DNA of 64,000 bases from an uncultured Verrucomicrobiota bacterium (GCA_903876795.1 CAIRBK010000008.1:1-64000), one strand, 5' to 3'; counted from the stretch's first letter, positions 1-8,101 are shown. Numbers and translations: made by a program. The notes: generated from the sequence alone by a model not told the origin.

Positions 1-114
1 TGGGAACAACTCAAAGCCGGCTACACCCGCGTAGCCGAGTGGCTCGCCTCAACTGCGCCGCAGTTGAAAATCTCACCGCCTCTTCCCGTCCCAATCCCCG
101 CCTCCTCAACTTAA
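1..114 (+). CDS. C-terminal end of an unknown protein (partial)
   Basis: Frame 1 is open from the window edge to a TAA at 112-114 and encodes about 37 residues (starting WEQLKAGYTRVAEWL). The first half reads like an amphipathic helix and the end is Pro-rich. I do not recognise the family. The last coding part contains a near-perfect palindrome at 49-67 (TCAACTGCG, one base, CGCAGTTGA), and TTCAACTGCGC recurs just after the stop at 124-134. The gene would converge on galK. The reading frame is plausible but short, so this call is tentative. Confidence 0.4.
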   Translation, partial: WEQLKAGYTRVAEWLASTAPQLKISPPLPVPIPASST

Positions 115-142
115 AACCTTCCTTCAACTGCGCATTTTAGGT

Positions 143-1282
143 TCAAAGTACCTGCGCGCCTTCTCCGGTGAGCATGTGCAGGATGTCGGGCCGCGCGCCG
201 TATTTGGCCTCGTAGGCGGCCGCGACCGTCTTGGCCTGGTCTTCGCCGAACGACTCGTCGGTGAGAGCCATGACCGCGCCGCCAAATCCGCCGCCGGTCA
301 GACGCGCGCCATAAACGCGGGGCGTGGTCGTGAGCTTATCCACGAGGAAATCGAGTTCCTCGGTGCTGTTGCCGAAATAATTCTGCGAACTGCGGTGCGA
401 GGCGGTCAGCAGTCCGCCGACCGTAGCCAGGTCGCCGTTTTCCAGCGACTTTACGGCAAGACCCACCCGGGCGATCTCGTCGACCACATGCTTGGCACGG
501 CTGTAGGCGTCGGCGGAGATCTTGCCTTGGGCGGCCTCGACCTGCGCGGGCCGGGCCTCGACGAGCTGGGACACCCCGAGGGCTTTGGCCGCCTCCATGC
601 ACTCGCGATGGCGCGTTGCGTAGAGTCCGTCCACCAGCGCGTGCTTGGTGTGCGTGTTAAAGATCCAAAAATGCGCGCCGGCCGGCATCGGCACCGTGTC
701 GAAACGGGGACCGCGACAGTCGATGAAAACAAGGTGGTTGGCCTTGCCGAAGCCCGACACGCCCTGGTCGAGAATGCCGCAGGGCACGCCGACAAAGTTG
801 TTTTCCGCATGCTTGCCGATTTTCACCAGGGTTTCACGGTCGGCCTGCCTGCCGGTCAGCCCCAAAAACGCCAGCCCCGAAGCCAACTCGATGGCGGCGC
901 TGCTGGAAAGCCCGGCGCCCGTCGGCAGGTCTGATGTGGCCACGTAGTCAAAACCCTCCGGGGCCGAAAGCCCGAAAGCCGGCATCGCCGCGATCACGCC
1001 AAGCGGGTAGTTGACCCAGCTCGCCTCGCCGTGCTGCTTCAGGGTCTCGGCGGCGGCGAGCGTCACCGTTTTGCCGGTGAAAAGGCTGTGGAAGTTGCGC
1101 TTGCCGTCGGTGCGAGGCGCGACCGCGACGGTGACCCCGCGATCAATCGAGGCACCCAGGACGGTGCCACCGTTGTAATCGGTGTGGTTGCCGATGAATT
1201 CGATGCGGCCCGGTGCCCGCGTGACCACGGACGGCGCGCGGCCGTGAATTTGCCGAAAGAGGTCGGAGATGATCTGCTTCAT
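143..1282 (-). CDS. galK: Galactokinase (GHMP kinase family)
   Basis: Predicted to phosphorylate galactose at C1 with ATP, the entry step of the Leloir pathway, in the cytoplasm. The 379-residue product starts MKQIISDLF. It has the sugar-binding signature APGRIEFIGNHTDYNGG (about 23-39), the GHMP ATP loop PTGAGLSSSAAIELA (about 120-134) and the C-terminal TGGGFGG motif. An open frame continues upstream to 1390, but that extension is Arg-rich and unlike the family, so I chose the ATG at 1282. Most galactokinases have GEHTDY; here Glu is Asn. It is the last gene of a minus-strand run with ygfZ and a small ORF, about 50 nt downstream of the latter. No galT, galE or galM lies nearby. Confidence 0.9.
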   Translation of the reverse strand: MKQIISDLFRQIHGRAPSVVTRAPGRIEFIGNHTDYNGGTVLGASIDRGVTVAVAPRTDGKRNFHSLFTGKTVTLAAAETLKQHGEASWVNYPLGVIAAMPAFGLSAPEGFDYVATSDLPTGAGLSSSAAIELASGLAFLGLTGRQADRETLVKIGKHAENNFVGVPCGILDQGVSGFGKANHLVFIDCRGPRFDTVPMPAGAHFWIFNTHTKHALVDGLYATRHRECMEAAKALGVSQLVEARPAQVEAAQGKISADAYSRAKHVVDEIARVGLAVKSLENGDLATVGGLLTASHRSSQNYFGNSTEELDFLVDKLTTTPRVYGARLTGGGFGGAVMALTDESFGEDQAKTVAAAYEAKYGARPDILHMLTGEGAQVL

Positions 1283-1331
1283 GGGGAGCTTGCCGGAATG
1301 CCCTGTCAGCCCCCGGGGCGTCAACGGTGTT

Positions 1332-1571
1332 TCAAGACGCCCCGCCCTGCGGCTTCTTCGCCACACCCTCGAAACCGGGCGGAGCCTCACCCTGCGCGCC
1401 CATCGTCACGAGCCGCAACAGGTAAGCCATCGCCTCCACCCGTGTGATGCCGCGTTGGGCGACCAATTGATCGCAGCGCCTGGCCAGCTGGTCGGCCATG
1501 GTAGCGGCCGCGACCGGCGTGGGCGCGCCCAGCCGGGTGCAGAGCCGTATCAGTTGTTCACGTTCGCTCAT
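1332..1571 (-). CDS. Small hypothetical protein between ygfZ and galK
   Basis: A 79-residue soluble protein. The body is predicted to be helical (SEREQLIRLCTRLGAP, then MADQLARRCDQLVAQRG and VEAMAYLLRLV), with a short Gly/Pro-rich tail. Its ATG overlaps the ygfZ stop as ATGA at 1568-1571, which suggests translational coupling and supports it being real. I do not recognise a family. The helical pattern with regularly spaced Leu and two Cys could be a small protein-interaction module, but that is only inference. Confidence 0.6.
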   Translation of the reverse strand: MSEREQLIRLCTRLGAPTPVAAATMADQLARRCDQLVAQRGITRVEAMAYLLRLVTMGAQGEAPPGFEGVAKKPQGGAS

Positions 1572-2506
1572 GGTTGCTCAAGGAGTTCGATGAAGCCCGC
1601 GCCACCCGGCTCTGCGGCGAGCAACGCCTGCGGCTCAAGACCGAGCTTGGCGACCATCGCGAGCCCGATAAAACCGCCGGCCCCGTCGGCCACCGCCGAA
1701 CGCAGTTCGCCCACCCGTCTCTCGCCTTGCAGCAGAGCGCAGGGCACAGACGGAGACATACACGCGGTCGCCCGCACCCTCACCAGCCGGCGTCGCACCG
1801 TGCCCATGGCCTTGAGCCGCGCCATCACCTCCTGGCCCAGATAGCAGCCCTTCGTGAAGGAAACACCGATAACATCCAACCCGCCTTCGTTAGGCAGATC
1901 CCCGGGCCCGATGTCCTGCGGTACCTGCGGAAAGCCCGCCGCGATCCGCATCCGCTCCAACTCCTGCAGGGTCATCGGCGCCCCCCCCAAACCCGCCGTC
2001 TTTGCAGAAGAAGGCGCGATCCATTCATAACTCACCCCGTCGCCCCTCCGTCCTCGAAATACAAATCCCCCACCCTCCGTCCGCAAAAACTCCCCCTCTT
2101 TCGGCACCCCGCCCGCCTCGTGCGCCAGCCACGCAGCCGCCTCGGGGCCACCCATCGCACAACCCATCCAATCCGCCGTTACGTCCTCGATGACTACGTC
2201 ATCCGCGATCACGTAGGCCTCCAACCGCTCCCGGATCACCGCAGCACCGCTCGAAAAACTAATAATCCAAAGATTATCAACGGCTTCGCGTAACACAAAA
2301 CCATCGGCCAAGACCTTTCCCTTTTGATTCAGCCATAAACCATAGGCCAGCGGACACGTCGCCGAAGACCGCAGTTCTTGCGTAAACTGCCCCTGCAAAA
2401 ATGTTAACGCATCCTCCCCGGTGACATGCAGGCAGGCGGTCGGCCGGTATTGGATCCACCAGCCCTTTTCCGAGGGGTAAATTTCACCAATCTTATCCTG
2501 ATACAT
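1568..2506 (-). CDS. ygfZ: YgfZ/GcvT-like folate-binding protein
   Basis: 312 residues. The family is a tetrahydrofolate-binding relative of the aminomethyltransferase GcvT and helps maintain iron-sulfur enzymes such as MiaB. The diagnostic motif KGCYLGQE, with its conserved Cys, sits near residue 220, followed by the basic stretch typical of the family. The N-terminal part (TGEDALTFLQGQFTQEL) also matches YgfZ. It heads a minus-strand operon and ends in an ATGA overlap with the next gene. miaB, a plausible client enzyme, is in this window at 13658-15049. The upstream DNA is AT-richer and holds a TATACT-like -10 on the minus strand near 2519-2524. Confidence 0.88.
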   Translation of the reverse strand: MYQDKIGEIYPSEKGWWIQYRPTACLHVTGEDALTFLQGQFTQELRSSATCPLAYGLWLNQKGKVLADGFVLREAVDNLWIISFSSGAAVIRERLEAYVIADDVVIEDVTADWMGCAMGGPEAAAWLAHEAGGVPKEGEFLRTEGGGFVFRGRRGDGVSYEWIAPSSAKTAGLGGAPMTLQELERMRIAAGFPQVPQDIGPGDLPNEGGLDVIGVSFTKGCYLGQEVMARLKAMGTVRRRLVRVRATACMSPSVPCALLQGERRVGELRSAVADGAGGFIGLAMVAKLGLEPQALLAAEPGGAGFIELLEQP

Positions 2507-2603
2507 GGCAGTTATTTGAGTATAATTCTGGCAGATTCTGGGAAGTTTTTATTGACCAAGATCGGACTTCCACTACCTCTGGCAACGTTAGATTTAAACA
2601 CTT

Positions 2604-2624
2604 CTCCTGCCTAGCAGGAGTTTT
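2604..2624 (+). terminator. Hairpin with short T run
   Basis: CTCCTGC and GCAGGAG pair around the loop CTA and are followed at once by TTTT. It is a compact terminator-like hairpin. The preceding AAACACTT partly complements the TTTTGGGG after it, so it may act in both directions. Confidence 0.45.
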
Positions 2625-2644
2625 GGGGTAACTAAGAAAGCAAA

Positions 2645-2676
2645 TGGCCGGTCGCTTAGGGGTAGGCGACCGGCCA
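2645..2676. other. Perfect 11-bp inverted repeat
   Basis: TGGCCGGTCGC and GCGACCGGCCA pair perfectly around a 10-nt loop (2656-2665). No T run follows directly, so this looks like a structural element of the aroF leader region rather than a simple terminator. Confidence 0.5.
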
Positions 2677-2719
2677 ACTTATTTTAAGATTCGAACATCC
2701 CTTACCTCGCAACCTCAGC

Positions 2720-2747
2720 ACCGCTTCCGCATCGAAGCGGTTTTTTT
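2720..2747 (+). terminator. Rho-independent terminator before aroF
   Basis: ACCGCTTC and GAAGCGGT form an 8-bp stem around a 6-nt loop, followed by a run of seven T (2741-2747). It is the clearest intrinsic terminator in the window. It lies about 160 bp before the aroF start and must either end a short upstream RNA or act as an attenuator. Confidence 0.75.
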
Positions 2748-2807
2748 GCGTCCACACCTCAACCTGTCCACTAACCCCTGCATGGAACGCGCCTCTACCC
2801 CTGGGAT

Positions 2808-2828
2808 AACTAACACAATGGGTTAGTT
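2808..2828. repeat. Palindromic repeat family 1, copy 1
   Basis: AACTAAC and GTTAGTT flank the 7-nt centre ACAATGG. It is the same 21-bp unit as the copies at 7291, 29452, 31131 and 31514; the second and fourth are in this orientation. In this copy the outer flanks pair poorly. It lies between the terminator and the aroF start. Confidence 0.8.
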
Positions 2829-2908
2829 GTTACTTTCTCAATGGCTCAACCTTGGGGGCGAGCTGGATGCTTGCGCTTGACCCTGGATTTAGGTCACGTT
2901 GCCCCTTC

Positions 2909-3964
2909 ATGCACAAGACGTCCGACATCAATGTCGTGGAGACACGCCCTCTGCCCTCGCCGGCCACCCTGCTCGCCGAGCTGCCCAAGACGGAGGCCCA
3001 GGCAGATTTCATCACGCGCTCACGCGACGAGATTAACCGCCTCATCTTCACCAACGACCGCCGCTTCCTCCTCATCATCGGCCCCTGCTCGATCCACGAC
3101 CCGGAAGCCGGCCGCGACTACGCCCGCCGCCTCGCCAAACTCGCCTCCGAGGTCTCCGACCGCGTGATGGTCGTCATGCGCGTCTATTTTGAGAAACCCC
3201 GCACCACCGTGGGATGGAAGGGCCTCATCATGGACCCGCATCTCGACGGTTCGCACGACATTGCCGCAGGCCTGCGTCTCGGCCGCTCCTTCCTGCGCGA
3301 GGTTCTCGACCTCGGCCTGCCCACCGCGACCGAGTTCCTCGATCCGATCACGCCCCAATACATCGCAGACCTGGTCTGTTGGGGTGCCATCGGCGCCCGC
3401 ACCACCGAATCCCAGACCCACCGCCAGCTGGCCTCGGGTCTCTCGATGGCCATCGGATTCAAAAACGGTACCGACGGCGGCCTCCAGGTCGCGGTCAACG
3501 CCATCAAGGCCGCCTCCCAGCCGCAGACATTTCTGGGCGTCAACATGGACGGTGCCGCCTCCGCCATCGTCACCCGAGGCAATCGCAACTGCCACATCGT
3601 CCTGCGCGGCGGCGCCTCCGGCCCCAACTACTCCGCCGAACACATCCTCAAGACCGAACAAGCCCTCTCAAAGGCGGGCCTGCCTCTCTCCATCCTGGTG
3701 GACGCCTCCCACGACAACTCCGCCAAGAAGCCCGAGCTGCAGCCCGATGTCGTCCGCGCCATGCTGGCGCAAATCACCGCCGGCAACACCTCCATCATGG
3801 GCGCTATGGTCGAGAGCAACATCGAGGCCGGCAACCAGCCGTTCCCCCAGCCAAAGGAAAACCTCCGCTACGGCGTGAGCATCACCGATGGCTGCATCGG
3901 CTGGGAAACGACCGAGAATATGGTGCGCGAGATCCACGCCTCCCTCGCCCCCCACTTCGCCTAG
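2909..3964 (+). CDS. aroF: 3-deoxy-7-phosphoheptulonate synthase (type I DAHP synthase)
   Basis: Condenses phosphoenolpyruvate with erythrose 4-phosphate, the first step of the shikimate pathway to aromatic amino acids. The 351-residue product matches the length of the AroF/AroG/AroH enzymes. It carries GPCSIHDP (metal and substrate region), KPRTTVGWKG and the late GAMVESNIEAGNQ segment of the type I family. I chose the ATG giving MHKTSDINVVET; an open frame continues upstream to 2852 without family similarity. Which aromatic amino acid inhibits it cannot be read with confidence, so the symbol stands for the family. A 160-bp dispersed repeat begins 4 nt after the stop. Confidence 0.9.
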   Translation: MHKTSDINVVETRPLPSPATLLAELPKTEAQADFITRSRDEINRLIFTNDRRFLLIIGPCSIHDPEAGRDYARRLAKLASEVSDRVMVVMRVYFEKPRTTVGWKGLIMDPHLDGSHDIAAGLRLGRSFLREVLDLGLPTATEFLDPITPQYIADLVCWGAIGARTTESQTHRQLASGLSMAIGFKNGTDGGLQVAVNAIKAASQPQTFLGVNMDGAASAIVTRGNRNCHIVLRGGASGPNYSAEHILKTEQALSKAGLPLSILVDASHDNSAKKPELQPDVVRAMLAQITAGNTSIMGAMVESNIEAGNQPFPQPKENLRYGVSITDGCIGWETTENMVREIHASLAPHFA

Positions 3965-3967
3965 CTT

Positions 3968-4127
3968 GTTTCGGATATAAATGAGGCCGGCGTGAGAGAA
4001 GCAGCGGGCTCGGCCAAGGCGGCCGAGACGGAGGCGACCCGGCGGGTCGTGCCGTCGAGGGCAACGCCGGCCCAGCCTGTTTACCCTCTCAATCGTAGAG
4101 TTCGACGACCTGAGTTATTTCAGAAAC
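3968..4127. repeat. 160-bp MITE-like element, copy A
   Basis: This 160-bp stretch aligns end to end, without length change, with 60010-60169. Long shared runs include GCGGGCTCGGCCAAGGCG and GCAACGCCGGCCCAGCC. The right end TTATTTCAGAAAC is intact. The left end GTTTCGGATATAA has decayed from the GTTTCTGAAATAA seen in copy B. The element starts right after the aroF stop and encodes no transposase. No target-site duplication is visible. Confidence 0.75.
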
Positions 4128-4157
4128 ACACCCTGGACCGGCGGCATCCCTGCGCCG

Positions 4158-4187
4158 GCCGGCGGGCGGATAAATCCGCGAGCCGGC
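4158..4187 (-). terminator. Hairpin downstream of the 607-residue protein gene
   Basis: GCGGAT and ATCCGC pair around an AA loop (4166-4179), extended by GCCGGC on both sides (4158-4163 and 4182-4187). It lies 14 nt past the stop of the minus-strand gene at 4202. There is no T run, so termination is plausible but not certain. Confidence 0.4.
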
Positions 4188-4201
4188 TTCTCTCATGGCG
4201 A

Positions 4202-6025
4202 TTAGTCTGCCTTGGGGACCTTTTTCGACTTCGGCTTGGCCACCGCGCCAGCGGAGGCTTTTTTGGCGGACGCCTTCGACGCCTTGGCATTGAGCCACAC
4301 CGAGCCGTCCTTCGGATTCTTGTTCAGCCAGAAGATTTCGTCTCCGTGCTCAACGAACGTCGGCTTGTGCTCCTCGGTCAGGGGCAACGCCAGACCCAGA
4401 TCGGAAATCGTCGTGAGGAACGACTGCAACTCCCGCCCGAGCGTGTGCGCAAGATAGTCGAGCTCGGCCGACACGCCGGACCCGCGCTTGTTGGGCTTCA
4501 ATAAGAGGCGCATGGCCGTGAGGGCCGCGTCTTTCGACACGGACGCCGCCGGAGCCGTGACCGGCTGCTCGACCGGCGCGGACACCGGGACGGGGGCCGA
4601 CGGGGGAACCGCCGATGCGGACTCGGCGGCAGGCGAAACTGCCGGTGATTCCGGAGCGACTGCGACGTCCTCCGGCTGGCCGGTGATCGCGGGTGCCTCC
4701 GCCTTGGGCGCACGCACCTCGTCGCCGTTGATCCAGATGCCTCCACGGCTGTCTTTGTTTAACCAATACACAAAGGCCCCGATCGTCGTTTTAACGGGCT
4801 TGTCGGCGGCGTTCTCGGGAACGAAGAGGCCGAGGGCGGCCAGCGCCGCCACCAAGTCGGCCTCGGAGTGCTTGAACGCGCGAGCCAGATAACCGGTGCT
4901 GCCCGAGTAACCGGGACCGCGGCGGTTGCGGCGCATCTGCGCACGGATCGCCGTGAGCAACTCCTCGCCATGCGGCAGCGGCCCGGAGGGGATTTCCGGA
5001 CGGGGCGCATGGCCGTTCTCGGATGCGGGGACCGGATCGCCGGCACCTGCGGTAGCCGGAGCGGGAGCGGATTCGCCGGACGCGGCCTTCGCCGCGGCGG
5101 CGGCCTGGGCCGTCTCGCGAGCTGCTTGGGCCGCCGCCTGCGCGGCCGCGCGTCGCGCCTCTTGCTCGGCACGGCGGGCGGCGTGTTCGGCCTCGCGCGC
5201 CAGACGCTCGGCTTCGCGCCTGGCTTTTTCCGCCTGCTCGGCGGCGGCTTCCTCCGCGAGAAGCGCGACGGCGGGATCGCCCGGATCAAGCGGCTTCGCC
5301 TGCGCGACACGGAACACCGGACGCGGTTTTTCCCGGGTGTTGAGGAACAGTTCGTGGCGGTTGTTGAGATTAAGCCAATAGAGTTCGCCCTCGAACTCCA
5401 AGTGTACCGGCGGGTCGTCTTCGCGCTCGGGAATGGCAAAGCCACACTCCTTGAGCGCGCCGATCATGTCAGCCTCGGACTGCTCCCAGCGCTTGGCGAG
5501 AAAGGTGATGCCGACCGATTGGCCGGGGCCGCGTTGGTTTTTTCGCAGGTGCGGCTTGATGGCCTCGAAAAAGGTCGGGAGGTCGTCGTCGAGATTCTCC
5601 CAGTTGTCCCAGTCCTCGCCCTCTTCGGCGGCGTCGGGATCACTGTCGCGCTCGGTGTCGCGCAGCTTGCGGAAGCCATCCTCGGGCGCGGCGGTGTCGG
5701 TGACGAGCGAGGCGGGTTTCTCGGCCGGGGAGTCTGCGGCCGCGCCGGCCGTGGACGTGGCGCCGGCGAATTTCGCGGCAAACTCGGCGCGAAGCTTGTC
5801 GGCCTCCACCTTCGCGGCGGCGGCGGCCGCGCTTTCGAGCGTCCAGTCACGCAGCGTGGTGCGCCGGGCGACGCCGTTGAAGGCGAGCGGATTGTTAGGA
5901 AGCGTCTGGTAGCTGATGATCTCCCACTCGTCCTTGCCGAGTTGGTTGAGATAGGACTCCAGGAGCGCGGGCGTCGCAAAACCATGCGGGCCGCTGGTGA
6001 TATGCTTGTATTCCCAAAGTGACAT
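4202..6025 (-). CDS. Multi-repeat protein with DUF4177-like N-terminus, function unknown
   Basis: 607 residues with no signal peptide. Residues 1-60 (MSLWEYKHIT...GKDEWEIISYQ) resemble the small DUF4177 fold. Three diverged copies of an 80-residue module follow at about 150-232, 355-436 and 499-581. Each has a basic (K/R)xNxRGxG start, an LxxLGLxxP-like middle and an (Y/F)WLN end. Between modules 1 and 2 is a charged Ala/Arg/Glu coiled coil (about 258-313). Ala/Pro-rich linkers join the parts and the tail is Lys/Ala-rich (KASKASAKKASAG). The basic tail and RG motifs could bind nucleic acid; that is inference. It is a single gene flanked by convergent aroF and, upstream, the esterase gene. Confidence 0.75.
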   Translation of the reverse strand: MSLWEYKHITSGPHGFATPALLESYLNQLGKDEWEIISYQTLPNNPLAFNGVARRTTLRDWTLESAAAAAAKVEADKLRAEFAAKFAGATSTAGAAADSPAEKPASLVTDTAAPEDGFRKLRDTERDSDPDAAEEGEDWDNWENLDDDLPTFFEAIKPHLRKNQRGPGQSVGITFLAKRWEQSEADMIGALKECGFAIPEREDDPPVHLEFEGELYWLNLNNRHELFLNTREKPRPVFRVAQAKPLDPGDPAVALLAEEAAAEQAEKARREAERLAREAEHAARRAEQEARRAAAQAAAQAARETAQAAAAAKAASGESAPAPATAGAGDPVPASENGHAPRPEIPSGPLPHGEELLTAIRAQMRRNRRGPGYSGSTGYLARAFKHSEADLVAALAALGLFVPENAADKPVKTTIGAFVYWLNKDSRGGIWINGDEVRAPKAEAPAITGQPEDVAVAPESPAVSPAAESASAVPPSAPVPVSAPVEQPVTAPAASVSKDAALTAMRLLLKPNKRGSGVSAELDYLAHTLGRELQSFLTTISDLGLALPLTEEHKPTFVEHGDEIFWLNKNPKDGSVWLNAKASKASAKKASAGAVAKPKSKKVPKAD

Positions 6026-6104
6026 AAAAAGTGGTGCGCGGGGTGGCGCGCTTCAACGCATCCCAAATGCCCACCGCGTTGCCGAGCCTATAATCGACCG
6101 AAGG

Positions 6105-7229
6105 CTACTTCGTCACCGCCGCCAGAAACCACTCCAGCGCAAACCACGTCAACTGTCCCGAGGGTCCCCGCGGATTGAAGTCGCAGGCGTGCGTCGCCCA
6201 CGGGAGCGACACGAAGGCGTTGGCCACGCCGAGTGCGCCTAGCTTCGCGTGCAACCGCTCGCTCTGCCGGTGCCACACCAATGAATCCTGCAACCCGTGC
6301 ACGAGCAGCGTAGGCACCGCGTTGTCCTTCGTCGCGATCAGGTAGGCCGACGACGCGCGATACGCCTCCGCAGCCGCCTCGGGCGGACCGCCAAGGTATT
6401 GGCGCAGAAGTTTGACCGCGTTGAGCACGTCGTCCTCGCGGGAAAAACCCCATGCGAACACCTGGTCGTGCGGACCATAAAACGACACCGCCCCGCGCAC
6501 CGCCGTATCGGGCCGGCCGTAGGCGACCGCCGTGGCCAGCTGTCCGCCCGCCGAGCGCCCCATCAGAACCAGACGCGACGGATCAACACCCAGCTCGTAC
6601 GCATGGGTTTTCAGGTAGGCGATGGCCGCCGCGATGTCGTCCGCCTGCCCCGGCCAGACCGTCCCCGGTGCCAGTCGATAACTGACCGCCGCCACCGCAT
6701 AACCTCGCCGGGCGAGGTGGTGGTTGACCTCGGGGAGTTGCGTGCGGTCGCCGTTGTCCCAGCCGCCACCGTGAATCATCACAACACACTGCGCCGGCGT
6801 GGTTCGCCCGACCGCCCGATAAAAATCCATCGGCAACCCCGCCGCCACCTCCCGCGTCTCGACGGGCACCGGCGCGGTCGTTCGCGCCATCAGCCCGCCC
6901 AGGGAAAACGGCGCGCGTTCCGACTTCACCCGGCCAAACGCCGCTTCGAGTTTCGCGGGCAACGCGCGCGCAATCCACGCCGCCTGCACGACCGGCCTCA
7001 GCAATCCCAGCGCCGCCACCATGCACACCGCGATGATCCCGATGCGCCAATCCCCGCCCCGACACCAGGCCAGCGCGGCGATCAGCACCGGCAGCACCAC
7101 CAGCCAGTGCCCAAATTCACCGATAAGAATGGATGTCTTCCACAGCCACAACGTCGGCGCGCGCCACCAGGTCAACGAAGCCGCGCCCACACATGCCAGA
7201 GCCCCCGGCAACAACATCGATCTCAACAT
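6105..7229 (-). CDS. Membrane-anchored alpha/beta hydrolase (acetyl-esterase/lipase type)
   Basis: The N-terminal 100 residues contain three or four hydrophobic segments. The rest is an esterase of the hormone-sensitive-lipase/BD-FAE type. The oxyanion motif HGGGW, the nucleophile elbow GRSAGG (Ser) and a C-terminal Asp (LQDSLVWH) and His (WATHACDF) form a complete catalytic set. It probably cleaves small acyl esters at or outside the inner membrane. I use the ATG at 7229; an in-frame GTG at 7256 would add nine residues. The substrate is unknown. A copy of palindromic repeat family 1 lies between it and the divergent pseudouridine synthase gene. Confidence 0.82.
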   Translation of the reverse strand: MLRSMLLPGALACVGAASLTWWRAPTLWLWKTSILIGEFGHWLVVLPVLIAALAWCRGGDWRIGIIAVCMVAALGLLRPVVQAAWIARALPAKLEAAFGRVKSERAPFSLGGLMARTTAPVPVETREVAAGLPMDFYRAVGRTTPAQCVVMIHGGGWDNGDRTQLPEVNHHLARRGYAVAAVSYRLAPGTVWPGQADDIAAAIAYLKTHAYELGVDPSRLVLMGRSAGGQLATAVAYGRPDTAVRGAVSFYGPHDQVFAWGFSREDDVLNAVKLLRQYLGGPPEAAAEAYRASSAYLIATKDNAVPTLLVHGLQDSLVWHRQSERLHAKLGALGVANAFVSLPWATHACDFNPRGPSGQLTWFALEWFLAAVTK

Positions 7230-7281
7230 ACCCACCACTACGCGCCACCCCGGCACCCGGGCGCAAAATCTTTCCGCACCG

Positions 7282-7320
7282 CCAGGGAATAACTAACACA
7301 ATGGGTTAGTTGCTCCCTGG
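7282..7320. repeat. Palindromic repeat family 1, copy 2
   Basis: The core is at 7291-7311 (AACTAAC, ACAATGG, GTTAGTT). Outside it CCAGGGA (7282-7288) and TCCCTGG (7314-7320) are exact reverse complements, so the stem extends beyond the conserved core with sequence of its own. It lies in the divergent promoter region between the esterase and pseudouridine synthase genes. Confidence 0.85.
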
Positions 7321-7408
7321 ACCTGCGAGGGATTTTGGATTTTTCCCGGTTGTACGACCCGGCGGACGCAAGCTCGCCATCGGGCAGCTGCGACCCTTGC
7401 TTCTTCCC

Positions 7409-8101
7409 ATGCGCCGTCTCGACCTGCTTCTCGCCAATCTCGGCTACTGCTCCCGCCGGGAGGCACGCGATTTTTTAAAACGTCACGCCATCACCGTGAA
7501 AGGCATCACCGCGCGCAATCCGGCCGACAAAGCCCGCGCCGAAGATGTCCGCATCGACGGCGAGCCGCTCGACCACCCCGACGGCCTGCTGCTCGTGCTT
7601 AACAAACCCACCGGTCTCGTCTGCTCCCACGACGAACGCGAAGGCCCGCGCGTTTACGATCTCCTTCCCGAACGCTGGCGCGCCCGCAACCCGCAGGTCA
7701 CCTCCATCGGCCGCCTCGACAAGGACACCTCAGGCCTGATCCTGCTCACCGATCAAACCGAGCTCGTCCACAAATACACTTCGCCGAAACACAAAGTCCC
7801 CAAGCTCTACGGCGCCACCGTGGACCGCGAGCTCTCGCCCGACCTCGTCCCGCTCTTCGCCGCCGGCACCCTCCTCCTGGACGGCGAAGACACGCCGTGC
7901 GCCCCCGCCTCGCTTCGTATCCTCGACGACCGCCGCACCGCCGAACTCGTGCTCACCGAAGGAAAATACCACCAGGTCCGCCGCATGTTCGCCGCCGTCG
8001 GTGCGACCGTGCTCACGCTGCACCGCGTGCAGTTTGGCAAACTCGCCCTCGGCGATCTCGTCCCCGGCGCATTCCGCCCTGTCGGCGAATCCGAAATCTG
8101 A
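7409..8101 (+). CDS. rRNA pseudouridine synthase (RsuA/RluB/E/F family)
   Basis: 230 residues. An N-terminal S4 RNA-binding domain (RLDLLLANLGYCSRREARDF) is followed by the catalytic domain with GRLDKDTSGLILLTD, whose first Asp is the catalytic residue, and the KYHQVRRMFAAVG motif. It isomerises a uridine in 16S or 23S rRNA to pseudouridine; the exact site cannot be read. The best family match is RsuA. The start is the ATG giving MRRLDLLLANLG; the frame upstream to 7310 is non-homologous and crosses a repeat. The DUF2071 gene follows after 28 nt. Confidence 0.88.
   Translation: MRRLDLLLANLGYCSRREARDFLKRHAITVKGITARNPADKARAEDVRIDGEPLDHPDGLLLVLNKPTGLVCSHDEREGPRVYDLLPERWRARNPQVTSIGRLDKDTSGLILLTDQTELVHKYTSPKHKVPKLYGATVDRELSPDLVPLFAAGTLLLDGEDTPCAPASLRILDDRRTAELVLTEGKYHQVRRMFAAVGATVLTLHRVQFGKLALGDLVPGAFRPVGESEI

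Larger units (their letters stand above)
2528..2747 (+). ncRNA. Candidate structured leader or small RNA upstream of aroF
   Basis: The 400 bp between ygfZ and aroF contain no convincing gene and are AT-richer than their surroundings. In plus orientation there is a TATAAT at 2521-2526, a weak stem pairing GGAAGT with ACTTCC (about 2538-2573), a hairpin followed by TTTT, an 11-bp perfect hairpin and finally a strong intrinsic terminator at 2720-2747. This order suggests a short terminated transcript, either an sRNA or an attenuated leader of the DAHP synthase gene. I find no leader peptide rich in Phe, Tyr or Trp codons and no known riboswitch. Confidence 0.3.

Noticed and set aside
2680-2710. 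A TTCGAA-containing segment that could be a tRNA T-arm
   Set aside because: No matching stem, D-arm, anticodon arm or acceptor ends can be formed on either strand.
2808-2828. Interpretation of the palindromic repeat as an integron attC site
   Set aside because: The arms do not fit the RYYYAAC and GTTRRRY core sites and there is no integrase gene in the window.
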